This document shows, piece after piece, positions 50,528 to 59,511 of a DNA stretch of 64,000 bases. The stretch is from Lysinibacillus sp. 2017. Its GTDB lineage: Bacteria > Bacillota > Bacilli > Bacillales_A > Planococcaceae. Location of the stretch: positions 3,632,001-3,696,000 of the forward strand of contig NZ_CP029002.1 of assembly GCF_003073375.1 (NCBI RefSeq), written 5' to 3'. How positions within the stretch are numbered: the first letter of the stretch is position 1; each line of letters opens with the position of its first letter. A model generated the notes under the pieces. That model worked only from the letters and a program-made list of their open reading frames with translations. It did not search any database and was not told the DNA's origin. The position numbers were made by a program, and so were the translations under genes.

Positions 50528-51736
50528 TTAAGGATTAACTTTAGAGTTGAACTGTTGTTTACCATCTACGAATTCTAAAACCGTAGCTGATTTTACTGGG
50601 TTGTGGTTTTCATCAACTGTGAATGTACCTGTAATTAGGCTTAAATCTTTTGTTGCAGCTAAAGCTTTTTGAATGGATTCACCGGTAATATCACCATCGA
50701 CACGTTTGATTGCATCTACGATAAAGTAGATAGAATCATAACCTAAAGCGTGGAATGCATTTGGTGCTTCATTATATTCTGCCTTAAATGCTTCCACGAA
50801 TTTTTGAATCGTTGCATCTGGATCTTCAGATGAATAGTGGTTCGTGATAAATGTGTTATTCAGTGCATCTGCCCCTGCTAGCTCAACTAAAGTTGGGGAA
50901 TCCCAACCGTCCGCACCCATTAATGGTACATTAATACCTAAATCACGTGCTTGCTTAACAATTAGACCAACTTCTTCGTAGTAACCTGGAATGAAGATGA
51001 AGTCTGGATTTTTACCTTTAATATTTGTTAATGTTGATTTGAAGTCTACATCTTTTGCAACATACGCTTCTTCAATTACAACAGTCCCGCCGTTTGCTTC
51101 AATCGTTTCTTTAAATGATTTTGCTAACCCTTTTGCATAATCTGATGCGTTATCTGCATAAATGGCTACATTTTTCGCACCTAATTCATTTGATGCAAAG
51201 TTTGCAGCTACTGTCCCTTGGAATGGATCAATGAAGCATGTACGGAACGCATATTCATTGATTGAACCATCATCGTTTACTGTAACGTTTGGTGCTGTAC
51301 CTGAACCTGTTACCATTGGTACTTTATGTTTGTTTGCAAGTTGAACAGTTGCAACCGAGTTACCTGAAGTTGCTGGCGCTAACATGGCTACTACTTTTTC
51401 TTGCTCTGCTAAACGAATCGCCGCAGAAGTTGCCTCTGCTGTTTCTGATTTATTATCTACTGGAATATACTTAATTTTTTTACCATCAACGCCACCCGCT
51501 GCATTAATCTCTTCAATTGCTAATTTCGCACCGTCATTAATAGAAGCCCCGTAAGTTGCAACAGCTCCTGATAACTCTAAGTTTGCACCGATTTTGATTT
51601 CATCACCCGATACTGAGTTTCCTGAACCTGAAGAACTAGAATCGTCATCTGAATTACACCCCGCTAAAGCACCTGTAAGTAGTGCCGTAGCCATAAATAA
51701 AGATCCATATTTTTTCATTTTGTTGTGCTTTTCCAT
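50528..51736 (-). CDS. livJ: Branched-chain amino acid ABC transporter substrate-binding lipoprotein
   Basis: 402 residues. Lipoprotein signal (MKKYGSLFMATALLTGALAGC, lipobox LAGC, lipidated Cys about residue 26) and a Ser/Asp-rich linker, then the type-I periplasmic-binding fold (KIGANLELSGAVATYGASIN, YIPVDNKSE, ADNASDYAKGLAKSF). Captures Leu/Ile/Val for LivHMGF outside the membrane. ATG follows GGGGG. First gene of the cluster. Confidence 0.95.
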   Translation of the reverse strand: MEKHNKMKKYGSLFMATALLTGALAGCNSDDDSSSSGSGNSVSGDEIKIGANLELSGAVATYGASINDGAKLAIEEINAAGGVDGKKIKYIPVDNKSETAEATSAAIRLAEQEKVVAMLAPATSGNSVATVQLANKHKVPMVTGSGTAPNVTVNDDGSINEYAFRTCFIDPFQGTVAANFASNELGAKNVAIYADNASDYAKGLAKSFKETIEANGGTVVIEEAYVAKDVDFKSTLTNIKGKNPDFIFIPGYYEEVGLIVKQARDLGINVPLMGADGWDSPTLVELAGADALNNTFITNHYSSEDPDATIQKFVEAFKAEYNEAPNAFHALGYDSIYFIVDAIKRVDGDITGESIQKALAATKDLSLITGTFTVDENHNPVKSATVLEFVDGKQQFNSKVNP

Positions 51737-51780
51737 AATTGCGTCCCCCTGCTAATTCGAAATGTTTGATATTTCTGATA

Positions 51781-51809
51781 ATTATACTCAATTAATTCCC
51801 TTACCACAA
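51781..51809 (-). promoter_or_regulatory. Sigma-A promoter of liv cluster
   Basis: Minus strand TTGTGG (51804-51809), 17-nt spacer, TATAAT (51781-51786), about 45 bp before the livJ start. A degenerate CodY-like AATTTTCCGAA lies just upstream (51821-51831). Confidence 0.7.
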
Positions 51810-51940
51810 TCTAAATTTAAAATTTTCCGAATAAAACAAATAAAAGTATTTATTCTCATTTATTCCAACTTCTGTATTGTAATAGATACATTATTATTAG
51901 TCTAGTGTGATTTTTCTGTAAATTATGTATATTCTGAGTA

Positions 51941-51987
51941 AATTAAATTTACAATCAAATACTTATTAGTATGTTGTAAATTTAATT
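51941..51987. repeat. Long inverted repeat between livJ and methyltransferase gene
   Basis: Perfect 14-bp arms AATTAAATTTACAA / TTGTAAATTTAATT enclosing a smaller stem ATACT-TATT-AGTAT. It ends 6 bp from the methyltransferase stop. Without a T run it is not a classical terminator. Confidence 0.7.
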
Positions 51988-51993
51988 CATCAG

Positions 51994-52593
51994 CTAGGAG
52001 ATTCGAAAGACGATAATACGTTCATTTTCATTTTTTTCATGTAGCAAGTTCACTTCTAAATAGCATTGTAAGACCAGCTCATTTTGAAGAAAATCTATAT
52101 ATTGTGGAGATGGATAATAGAGTAGGAGATCCACTATACGAGGGTATTTTTCAATGGAATCAAAAATATGGTTCACAAACGCACGAAATACGTGAACAGA
52201 AAAGGGGTTAAAGAAGAAAAACACATTGTCATTTTCCGTAATGCAGTAATTTTCAGCTAAATCATTAATAAATTGCAAAGGTGAATGTTTTTTTCCTGTC
52301 TTTTGTAAATAGTGCTCTGCATTATGTTCGGCTTCAATAAAAAATTTTTGATCCATTTCAATTCCTGTAGCTGGGATATCAAATCGATGATGAATATAAA
52401 TCGGTACACGTCCTTTACCGCAGCCAATATCAAGAAAATGCGGATTTTCAGGGAGTTCATAAACCTCGAATAATTGATCCAGGCCACTATATGGTGTTGG
52501 TTCATAACGATGGTATTGAACGAGTTTTGGGAATCCATATTGGAATCCTGATGTATTAATATTTAAAAGTTTTTCATATTGTTGTTCATTCAA
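51994..52593 (-). CDS. Class I SAM-dependent methyltransferase, function unknown
   Basis: 199 residues from TTG 52593 (the nearby ATG is out of frame; the ribosome site GGAAATC is weak). SAM motif I HFLDIGCGKGRVPIYI, acidic ATGIEMDQ after it, and NDNVFFFFNPF at motif IV (NPF, no clear NPPY). Substrate not inferable. Family resembles small stand-alone methyltransferases of Bacillales. Single gene. Confidence 0.75.
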   Translation of the reverse strand: MNEQQYEKLLNINTSGFQYGFPKLVQYHRYEPTPYSGLDQLFEVYELPENPHFLDIGCGKGRVPIYIHHRFDIPATGIEMDQKFFIEAEHNAEHYLQKTGKKHSPLQFINDLAENYCITENDNVFFFFNPFSVHVFRAFVNHIFDSIEKYPRIVDLLLYYPSPQYIDFLQNELVLQCYLEVNLLHEKNENERIIVFRIS

Positions 52594-52760
52594 CAGATTT
52601 CCACTACTCTCATTTATAAATTACACTCAAAAAAATAACTGCTTCGTAAGCATTCACTACAAAGTAGTATTTTTCAATCTTTTTATACACCCATTTGTAT
52701 TTGAAAAGCAATGCACCAGATATAGAAATTTTCCGCAACTCTGCTTATTAAAATGCAGTG

Positions 52761-53231
52761 CTATTTTACATTGCTTTTTTCATGATTTAATAGCCATTCT
52801 TTTCTCCACAAGCCACCTGCATAGCCGGTTAATTTGCCGTTTATGCCAATAATTCGGTGACACGGAACAATAATACTTATTAAATTTTTTCCATTGGTCG
52901 TTCCTACTGCACGCACTGCCTTTTCATTTCCTACAAGTATTGCAATTTCTTTGTAGGATGCCGTTTTCCCATAAGAAATGGTTGTCAAAGCTCGCCACAC
53001 CGCTTGTTGAAATACAGTACCTTCAAAAATAAACGGCACCGAAAACGTAAAGCGTTCCCCTTTAAAATATTCATCTAACTGTGTGAAACATTCTAGTAAG
53101 GGAGTAGCTGTATCGGGTTTTTTCATATATTTTACTTGCTCACGCTCTACGAATAATACAGAATAAATTCCTAATTTATTGCCCTTTATCTCAATAATGC
53201 CTAATGGTGAGTGATAATCTACTAGTTGCAT
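52761..53231 (-). CDS. ogt: Methylated-DNA--protein-cysteine methyltransferase
   Basis: Repairs O6-methylguanine by irreversible transfer to its own Cys. 156 residues. Acceptor motif IVPCHRIIG, DNA-binding helix TASYKEIA and Arg finger region GNEKAVRAVG, plus GYAGGLWRKEWLL. RBS GGAGG before ATG. Single gene; Ogt rather than Ada since no regulatory domain is attached. Confidence 0.95.
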   Translation of the reverse strand: MQLVDYHSPLGIIEIKGNKLGIYSVLFVEREQVKYMKKPDTATPLLECFTQLDEYFKGERFTFSVPFIFEGTVFQQAVWRALTTISYGKTASYKEIAILVGNEKAVRAVGTTNGKNLISIIVPCHRIIGINGKLTGYAGGLWRKEWLLNHEKSNVK

Positions 53232-53334
53232 TTTTGAATCCTCCTACTGGAATTTTACTTACTATAACCCTTTATCATACTTTATGTCTTTTCATATGTA
53301 GATTTCATTGAAAATTTATACGTTCTTATCTACA

Positions 53335-53375
53335 AAAAAGAACCTTCAATCAACGAGTGATTAAAGGTTCTTCTA
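53335..53375 (-). terminator. Terminator after mqo
   Basis: Minus-strand stem AAGAACCTTTAATCA / TTGATTGAAGGTTCTT followed by TTTTTT. Confidence 0.88.
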
Positions 53376-53386
53376 TATAATAAAAA

Positions 53387-54871
53387 TTAGTTTTTGTGTA
53401 GACCTAACGCTTCTGAAGTTGTCGCTTTAATTTCTTTAAGTAATTCTGGGTTTTCTACTAAATTTTTACCGTAACCAGGAATCATTTCCTTAAGTTTAGG
53501 TTCCCAAACTTTCATTTCCTCAGGGAAACATTTAGGAATTATTTTTAGCATAACAGAAACGGCTGTTGAAGCACCTGGAGATGCACCAAGTAATGCAGCG
53601 ATTGAACCGTCTTGTCCAGTAATAACTTCTGTACCAAATTGTAATGTACCTTTACCAGCTTTTGTATCTTTAATTACTTGTACACGTTGACCAGCAATTG
53701 TAACATCCCAATCTTCGCTTTTTGCTGTTGGAATAAATTGACGTAATTCTTCTACGCGTTTTTCTTTTGATAATACTAATTGACTTACTAAATAAGATGT
53801 TAAGTCCATGTTTTTTGCACCACAAGCAAGTAGTGTAAATAAGTTGTGTGTCTTAATTGACGCAAATAAATCCATATATGAACCCGTTTTTAAGAACTTC
53901 GGAGAGAAGCCTGCAAATGGTCCGAATAATAATGATTTTTTGCCATCAATATAACGAGTATCTAAGTGAGGTACTGACATTGGTGGTGCACCAACTGCCG
54001 CTTTCCCATATACTTTTGCGTGGTGTTGTGCGATTACTTCGTCGTTTTTACAAACTAAGAATAAACCAGAAATCGGGAATCCACCGACATGTTTACTTTC
54101 AGGAATACCTGATTTTTGTAGTAACTCAAGGCTACCACCACCAGCACCTAAGAATATAAACTTCGCATTGTGATATTCTACTTTACCACTTTCTTTATCA
54201 TGTACTTTTACTTCCCAAGTACCATCTTTTAAACGTTTAACATCACGTACGTTGTGGTTGTAGTTCACATCCGCGTCACGAGATTCTAAATTTGAAATTA
54301 ATGTACGAGTTAACGCACCGAAGTTTACGTCTGTACCTGAATCAATTTTTGTAGCCGCGATTGGTTCAGTTGATTGACGGTCATTCATAATAAGTGGAAT
54401 CCATTGTTTTAGTGTTTCTGGATCATCAGAGAATTCCATTCCTTCAAATAATGGATTAGCTGTCATTGCAGCATGACGTTTTTTAAGATACGCAACGTTT
54501 TTAGCACCTTGTACCATACTCATGTGTGGTAAAGGCATAATGAAATTTTGTGGGTTTTCAATATGCTTGTTATTTACAAGGTATGACCAAAATTGTAATG
54601 AATCTTGGAACTGAGTATTTACATTGATTGCTTTTGTAATATCAATTGTTCCGTCTTTTTTTTCGCTTGTATAGTTAAGCTCACATAAAGCGGCATGCCC
54701 TGTTCCGGCATTGTTTAATTCGTGAGAGCTTTCTTCACCAGCTTTTGCTAAATTTTCGAAAACTGTGATTTTCCAATCTGGTGCTAATTCCTTAAGCATT
54801 GTACCTAAAGTAGCACTCATGATTCCGGCACCGATTAAGATAACGTCTGATTTGATATGATTGTTACTCAT
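53387..54871 (-). CDS. mqo: Malate:quinone oxidoreductase
   Basis: Membrane-associated FAD enzyme oxidising malate to oxaloacetate and passing electrons to quinone; an alternative to malate dehydrogenase in the TCA cycle. 494 residues, full length. FAD-binding [51 protein letters not shown] and [16 protein letters not shown] are diagnostic. ATG preceded by AAGGGAAG. Together with malate synthase G in this window it suggests strong use of C2/C4 acids. Confidence 0.97.
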   Translation of the reverse strand: MSNNHIKSDVILIGAGIMSATLGTMLKELAPDWKITVFENLAKAGEESSHELNNAGTGHAALCELNYTSEKKDGTIDITKAINVNTQFQDSLQFWSYLVNNKHIENPQNFIMPLPHMSMVQGAKNVAYLKKRHAAMTANPLFEGMEFSDDPETLKQWIPLIMNDRQSTEPIAATKIDSGTDVNFGALTRTLISNLESRDADVNYNHNVRDVKRLKDGTWEVKVHDKESGKVEYHNAKFIFLGAGGGSLELLQKSGIPESKHVGGFPISGLFLVCKNDEVIAQHHAKVYGKAAVGAPPMSVPHLDTRYIDGKKSLLFGPFAGFSPKFLKTGSYMDLFASIKTHNLFTLLACGAKNMDLTSYLVSQLVLSKEKRVEELRQFIPTAKSEDWDVTIAGQRVQVIKDTKAGKGTLQFGTEVITGQDGSIAALLGASPGASTAVSVMLKIIPKCFPEEMKVWEPKLKEMIPGYGKNLVENPELLKEIKATTSEALGLHKN

Positions 54872-55167
54872 ACTTACCTTCCCTTATATATATTAAGATT
54901 TGCAGTGATCGTGTAAGCGCTCCCTTTACTATCGACATCTAGTAAAGAAAATCCTACTCATCCTGTATCATTTATTACCTTAGTGTAGTGTAACACAATT
55001 GTGAAAAGATTAAAATATATACAAATTGCTTCACATTACGTGATTAAAAATAATGTATTTAACGAGTAATAAAGATACAATTATGAGCATTTTTTATCTA
55101 TCGAGAATATGTTTTGCGTTAGACTTCTCGTTATTTATTGTTCCCGATTATAAACAAATCAAATCAT

Positions 55168-55722
55168 TTATTTAGTAATAACTTTTCCTGTATACTTTTC
55201 TAACGCTTTATAACGATTCTTCTTATGTGCGCGATTGACAATAAATTTGAATAGTTTACGTTGTATCCATAGTGGAATTCCTGCTACAAGAGTATTTTGC
55301 ATTGATAAGATTAGTGCAGTATGTGCCAAATCTTTCGGATTTCCCTTTGCATCAACAAGTCCATCATCCATTAAGCCATAATGAATGCGCACAGACTGTT
55401 CAAATTCGCTTGGTGGTGTTAATCGGACGCGGAATACAACTGGCTCATCATAATTATTCGTAAATGTATGTACAGTATTTAATGTGACTAAGCGTCGATC
55501 TCCTTGCTGTAAAATATGTTGCTCTTTTCCTAAAGTCACCGTCAACTTACCAGAAACTACTTCAAATTCCTCTTCAAACTCGTCATGAAGATGTAATGGT
55601 GGTCCATCTCCTTGAGGTGGTAATGCTACTTCAATTAAAAGATGCTCTCCATTTGTTTCTTGCGCTGTTTCTAAAAATGTAATTTGCTCTCCAGTTACTT
55701 GATTGACTACCGTTCGCTTCAT
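55168..55722 (-). CDS. Cupin-domain protein
   Basis: About 184 residues. The single cupin barrel (about 35-110) has both motifs: PPLHLHDEFEEEFEVVSGKLTV (metal His, Glu) and HTFTNN, so it may bind a metal. A basic C-terminal part (RKLFKFIVNRAHKKNRYKAL) follows. Start ATG at 55722 chosen from two adjacent ATGs by 8-nt spacing from GGGG. Function unknown. Confidence 0.8.
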   Translation of the reverse strand: MKRTVVNQVTGEQITFLETAQETNGEHLLIEVALPPQGDGPPLHLHDEFEEEFEVVSGKLTVTLGKEQHILQQGDRRLVTLNTVHTFTNNYDEPVVFRVRLTPPSEFEQSVRIHYGLMDDGLVDAKGNPKDLAHTALILSMQNTLVAGIPLWIQRKLFKFIVNRAHKKNRYKALEKYTGKVITK

Positions 55723-55927
55723 CATCTTTGCCCCTTTTCCCCTTTTCATATAATATTAAATAATACTATCGTAAAAATACAGGATATTTTGTAAGAATAA
55801 TAGAAGTTAATTACTATAAGGTTTTTGGTAGTGATAGAAACATTATTTCAAAAACATGACAATTGTAATTAGTTCAACTAAGAAATTCACGATAAAATTA
55901 ATACTGAATGGATTAAGGGGGATGTTT

Positions 55928-56779
55928 ATGCGAATTTATACTGATAGTGGTTCTGATTTACCGAAAGACTTTTTTGAAAAAGAAGATGTTCATTTATTTC
56001 CACTACGTGTGCTAATTAAAGGAAATGAGTATGATGACATCATTGGTATATCAACGGATCAAGTATATGCTGCTATTGCAGAAGGTGATTTACCAAAAAC
56101 ATCACAAGTTTCATTAGAAATATTTTTAACTGCATTTGAGGAGTTAGCAAAATCAGGCGAGGAAGGGATTTATATTGCCTTTTCATCTGGACTTTCTGGA
56201 ACTTGCCAAACTGCTATTATGGCGAAAAATCAATTGCTTGAAAGTTATCCTAACTTAAAATTAGCAATTATTGATACAAAGTGTGCCTCATTTGGTCAAG
56301 GTCTCGTAGCAAGAGAGGCTGTTAAACTAAGAAAATTCGAGATTGGGTTTGATGAAGCCGTACAAACATTAACAAACATGGCATCATCTATGGAGCATCT
56401 ATTTACAGTTGGTGATTTGAATCATTTAGCTAAAGGCGGACGTGTTTCTAAGTCGAGTGCCATTGTAGGCGGATTACTCAATATTAAACCGATTTTAAAT
56501 ATGGAAGACGGTAAACTCGTACCATTAGAAAAAACACGTGGCTTTAAAAAGGCAATTAAACGCATGATTGAACTTATGAAAGAGCGTGGTGGCGATTTTA
56601 CAAATAAAACGGTTGGTCTTTCACATAGTAATGATGAAGAATTATTGTACGAAGTGAAAGCAGTAATTGAAGAACAACTTAAACCAAAAGCCATTGAATA
56701 TACAACAATTGGTGCAGTAATTGGCGCACATGTAGGTCGAGGAACAATTGGTATTTACTTTACAAATGACAACAAATAA
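55928..56779 (+). CDS. DegV family fatty-acid-binding protein (FakB-like)
   Basis: 283 residues from the ATG at 55928 behind AAGGGGG; an in-frame ATG 24 codons upstream has no such site. DegV hallmarks: YTDSGSDLP at the start, LPKTSQVS, IAFSSGLSGTCQTA and the GRVSKSSAIVGGLLNIKPIL segment. In known FakAB systems this protein holds a fatty acid while FakA phosphorylates it for lipid synthesis. fakA is not nearby. Confidence 0.9.
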   Translation: MRIYTDSGSDLPKDFFEKEDVHLFPLRVLIKGNEYDDIIGISTDQVYAAIAEGDLPKTSQVSLEIFLTAFEELAKSGEEGIYIAFSSGLSGTCQTAIMAKNQLLESYPNLKLAIIDTKCASFGQGLVAREAVKLRKFEIGFDEAVQTLTNMASSMEHLFTVGDLNHLAKGGRVSKSSAIVGGLLNIKPILNMEDGKLVPLEKTRGFKKAIKRMIELMKERGGDFTNKTVGLSHSNDEELLYEVKAVIEEQLKPKAIEYTTIGAVIGAHVGRGTIGIYFTNDNK

Positions 56780-56788
56780 ATTTTCACA

Positions 56789-56837
56789 AAAAAGAGGGTC
56801 CTGTTGATGTCGAATCAACAAGACTCTCTTTTACTTT
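56789..56837. terminator. Bidirectional terminator after degV
   Basis: Stem AAGAGGGTCCTGTTGAT / AATCAACAAGACTCTCTT with T/A runs on both sides between convergent genes. Confidence 0.85.
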
Positions 56838-56843
56838 AAACAA

Positions 56844-57095
56844 TTACCAGAAAAAGAGTGAAGCTAATGCAATGCCTGTAATTGCGCCTAATGCAATTCC
56901 ATATCCAAATCCTGGAGCACCAAATCCCCAAAAACCAATCCCATGCCCACCCATATTATTATCTGGCATTAACCAGACCTGGCGATTATCTACTTTTGTA
57001 ATACGTCCAACATGTGTATTACCTTGATTGTCGGTAATCCTTACTCGCTTCCCCTGATACTGACAACATAAGTTATATGCTTCGTTTTGGTTCAT
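56844..57095 (-). CDS. Small glycine-rich hypothetical protein
   Basis: About 83 residues, ATG at 57095 behind AAGGGGGG. The N-terminal half (CQYQGKRVRITDNQGNTHVG, VDNRQVWLMPD) looks like a small beta-barrel of the Sm/KOW kind. The C-terminal half is Gly-rich and hydrophobic (GGHGIGFWGFGAPGFGYGIA, ending LASLFFW), possibly membrane-associated. Similar proteins are common in spore-forming Bacilli; function unknown. Divergent from the DUF2268 gene. Confidence 0.7.
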   Translation of the reverse strand: MNQNEAYNLCCQYQGKRVRITDNQGNTHVGRITKVDNRQVWLMPDNNMGGHGIGFWGFGAPGFGYGIALGAITGIALASLFFW

Positions 57096-57200
57096 CACTT
57101 ATCCCCCCTTTACTGTAAACGGTGTAACTACTATATGTTCAAAACTTTTGCACATACGAGCGCATCGTCTAGTTCATACATTATAAAGAGGGGGGAGATG

Positions 57201-57944
57201 ATGGCTATTATTCATACAAAGCATCTTTTTGAAGAAGACAAAAATAGAGAAAGTCTTGCTTGTGAACTTGTTCAACCTATTTTTCCGCATGTAGCACCAG
57301 AAGCTATACAATATGAGCTGGTACAACAAGGCTTACTTCAAAAAGGTAAGCTATCTTTACCATTTAATGCTTGGCAATTAATCGACCAACAGTTCAAGGA
57401 ATTACAACTTGCATGGCAAGGCCCTACTATTCCTGTTTATATTTTTCCTATTAAAACTGGCTTTGTTAAAAATGGCATCGCCTATAAGAACGGCATCTGT
57501 CTTTTCATTTCAGCGCAATTATTAGTTAAAGAATTACATGCGCTTTTTTCACATGAATATCATCATATCTGTCGCAGATTATATGTAGCTGAACCACCCA
57601 CATTGGTCGATTCCCTTATAATGGAAGGGCTCGCTGAGGACGCGGTGGAAAATCTATTTGGAAAGGATGCATTAAGTCCATGGACAGAACGTTATTCCCT
57701 AGATGAAGTAAGGGATTATTGGCAGTCTCACTTTATTCATGTGCTCGATCAAAAAGGATTGCCTTATCACCAGCCCTTTTTATTTGGAGATGCTCAATTA
57801 GGTTTACCTCCATGGATTGGCTATTGTACGGGGTACCGAATCATTCAAGCTTTTAAGGAGAAATGTGGACCCTTTGATCTAAAAGAACTCCTGCAAATAA
57901 AAGCAGAAGCTATTCTTGATGGGGCGGGATTTAACCACATTTAA
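57201..57944 (+). CDS. DUF2268-like putative Zn-dependent protease
   Basis: About 247 residues behind GGGGGGAG. Metallopeptidase signature HEYHHICRR (HExxH) followed by LIMEGLAED, where the Glu may be the third metal ligand, and GYCTGYRIIQAF near the C-terminus. These fit the DUF2268 group of predicted Zn peptidases. No signal peptide, so probably cytoplasmic. Substrate unknown. Confidence 0.82.
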   Translation: MAIIHTKHLFEEDKNRESLACELVQPIFPHVAPEAIQYELVQQGLLQKGKLSLPFNAWQLIDQQFKELQLAWQGPTIPVYIFPIKTGFVKNGIAYKNGICLFISAQLLVKELHALFSHEYHHICRRLYVAEPPTLVDSLIMEGLAEDAVENLFGKDALSPWTERYSLDEVRDYWQSHFIHVLDQKGLPYHQPFLFGDAQLGLPPWIGYCTGYRIIQAFKEKCGPFDLKELLQIKAEAILDGAGFNHI

Positions 57945-57960
57945 TTAATAAATCGTTGCT

Positions 57961-58012
57961 CAAAAAAAGACTCCTTTGAGCTAATATTCTTTAGCGCATA
58001 AGGAGTTCTATC
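57961..58012. terminator. Bidirectional terminator after DUF2268 gene
   Basis: Stem ACTCCTT.GAGCTAA / TTTAGCGC..AAGGAGT with flanking A and T runs between convergent genes. Confidence 0.75.
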
Positions 58013-58014
58013 TT

Positions 58015-58671
58015 TTATTTTTGAACGACTGGCTCTGGATAATCAAAGCCTTTCGTATCTACTTCAACCGTTTTCATTTTTTGTTCTTCTAGTGGCTTAT
58101 CGCTACCATCGCGCTCAACTGCAACCACTTTGTCCACTACATCCATGCCTTCAATCACTTTACCAAAGGCAGCATAATCCCCATCTAAATGCGTTGCTTC
58201 CTCTACCATGATAAAGAATTGTGATCCTGCAGAATCTGGATCTTTTGAACGTGCCATTGAAAGTACCCCACGCTCATGAGCTAATGTATTTTCAAAGCCA
58301 TTTGAAGAAAACTCGCCTTTGATCGAATAATCTGGACCACCCATCCCTGTCCCATCAGGATCTCCACCTTGTACCATGAAACCAGGAATGACACGGTGGA
58401 AAATTAGCCCATCGTAAAAACCATCCTTAACAAGGGCGATAAAGTTTGCTACCGTGTTTGGCGCTACCTTTGGCTCTAACTCAACAATTATTTTCTCATC
58501 GTTTTCCATTGTAATTGTCACAATCGGGTTTTCCGTCACTTGTGAAGCATAATCTACATTTGAAGATTGATTCTCATCTTCAGATGAATTTTCATTACCG
58601 CATGCTGCTAACAGAGCGACAACCATCGCTAAAATAAGCACACTTACTAAACTTTTCTTACGTAAAAACAT
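58015..58671 (-). CDS. Cyclophilin-type peptidyl-prolyl isomerase, lipoprotein
   Basis: 218 residues. Lipoprotein signal with lipobox LLAAC (Cys about residue 24), Ser/Glu/Asn linker, then the cyclophilin domain: NFIALVKDGFYDGLIFHRVI, GFMVQGGDPDGTGMGG, SMARSKDPDSAGSQFFIM and AAFGKVIEGMDVV. Catalytic Arg in FHRVI is kept. It should assist folding of exported proteins on the outer face of the membrane, a job usually done by PrsA. Confidence 0.92.
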   Translation of the reverse strand: MFLRKKSLVSVLILAMVVALLAACGNENSSEDENQSSNVDYASQVTENPIVTITMENDEKIIVELEPKVAPNTVANFIALVKDGFYDGLIFHRVIPGFMVQGGDPDGTGMGGPDYSIKGEFSSNGFENTLAHERGVLSMARSKDPDSAGSQFFIMVEEATHLDGDYAAFGKVIEGMDVVDKVVAVERDGSDKPLEEQKMKTVEVDTKGFDYPEPVVQK

Positions 58672-58766
58672 ACGTTTCTGTCCCCTTCTTCATCAAAAAA
58701 TAATTTACTTATATTTTAACAAAAATACCCAAACAAAAGAAGGAAACGTATCATTCTCATACCAAT

Positions 58767-59288
58767 TTAATCTTCTTGTGCATTTAGTATAAACGGATAA
58801 TAGGCAATTCCTTTATAGTCATTGTCCGTCGTCGCTTTATACACATAATATTGAGGACCTTTTATATCAGGTACTACAAAAGTTCCGTTTTCAACTTCAA
58901 CTGGAACGATCTCATCTTCCTGATAATATAGGAGTTCAAAACGATCTGCTTTTGGCTTATTGTTATAATTGCTAGAATCATAACTAATTTTCACACTTTC
59001 TCCTAACTTCACTTGGCCCATATAGATATACTGACCATTTTCGATTGTGCTATCTTTCGGATGTCGTGGCTCTATTTTATGACAGACCTCTAAATCTTCA
59101 TTCCAACAATAACGATCATGGTAAGCTTGAAATAAAGTATCTTGTGTTTGAATATACACATCTCGGGGCTCTACAGACATTTCATAAAAAGCACTTATTT
59201 CTTCTAATGGTCTCTCTTTCTTACCTTCCTCATTTGCACAGCCACTTATTACAAAAAGTAAAGCTAATCCCAATAAAACACGCTTCAT
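58767..59288 (-). CDS. Putative lipoprotein, function unknown
   Basis: 173 residues. Clear lipoprotein signal (MKRVLLGLALLFVISGC, Cys about 17). The body holds two Cys (YCWNEDLEVCHK) that could form a disulfide, Tyr-rich beta-like sequence (YIYMGQVKLGESVKISYDSS, PQYYVYKATTDNDYKGIAYY) and no family I recognise. Good GGGAGG before ATG. Its promoter region faces the RRNPP regulator on the other strand. Confidence 0.75.
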   Translation of the reverse strand: MKRVLLGLALLFVISGCANEEGKKERPLEEISAFYEMSVEPRDVYIQTQDTLFQAYHDRYCWNEDLEVCHKIEPRHPKDSTIENGQYIYMGQVKLGESVKISYDSSNYNNKPKADRFELLYYQEDEIVPVEVENGTFVVPDIKGPQYYVYKATTDNDYKGIAYYPFILNAQED

Positions 59289-59445
59289 ACTTCATCCTCC
59301 CCTCTAATATGCTCCGCCAAAGTAACGAATAAATCCTCACAAAATAATAAGTAAATAAACAACAATATTACTACGATTATACATAAAGTTATAAAATATT
59401 CAATTAATATAAATTTACTTATATTTTTATAAGAATTGAAGGGTT

Positions 59446-59464
59446 TTTATAGAAAATATAGAAC
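59446..59464. promoter_or_regulatory. Imperfect 6-7-6 dyad before RRNPP regulator
   Basis: TTTATA-N7-TAGAAC, flanked by AAAATATAGAAC and TAGTA. The same layout and much of the same sequence recur at 60596-60614, before the secreted-protein gene. Candidate operator of the regulator. Confidence 0.45.
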
Positions 59465-59511
59465 TAGTACAAATGTAAGGATTCATATTACTCATTAAAG
59501 GATGAAAATAG

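Noticed and set aside
51821-51835. CodY-like box before livJ
   Set aside because: About four mismatches to AATTTTCWGAAAATT in very AT-rich DNA; biologically sensible but not convincing.
54912-54925. cre-like site TGTAAGCGCTCCCT before mqo
   Set aside because: Only one half fits the CcpA consensus; about three mismatches on the other side.
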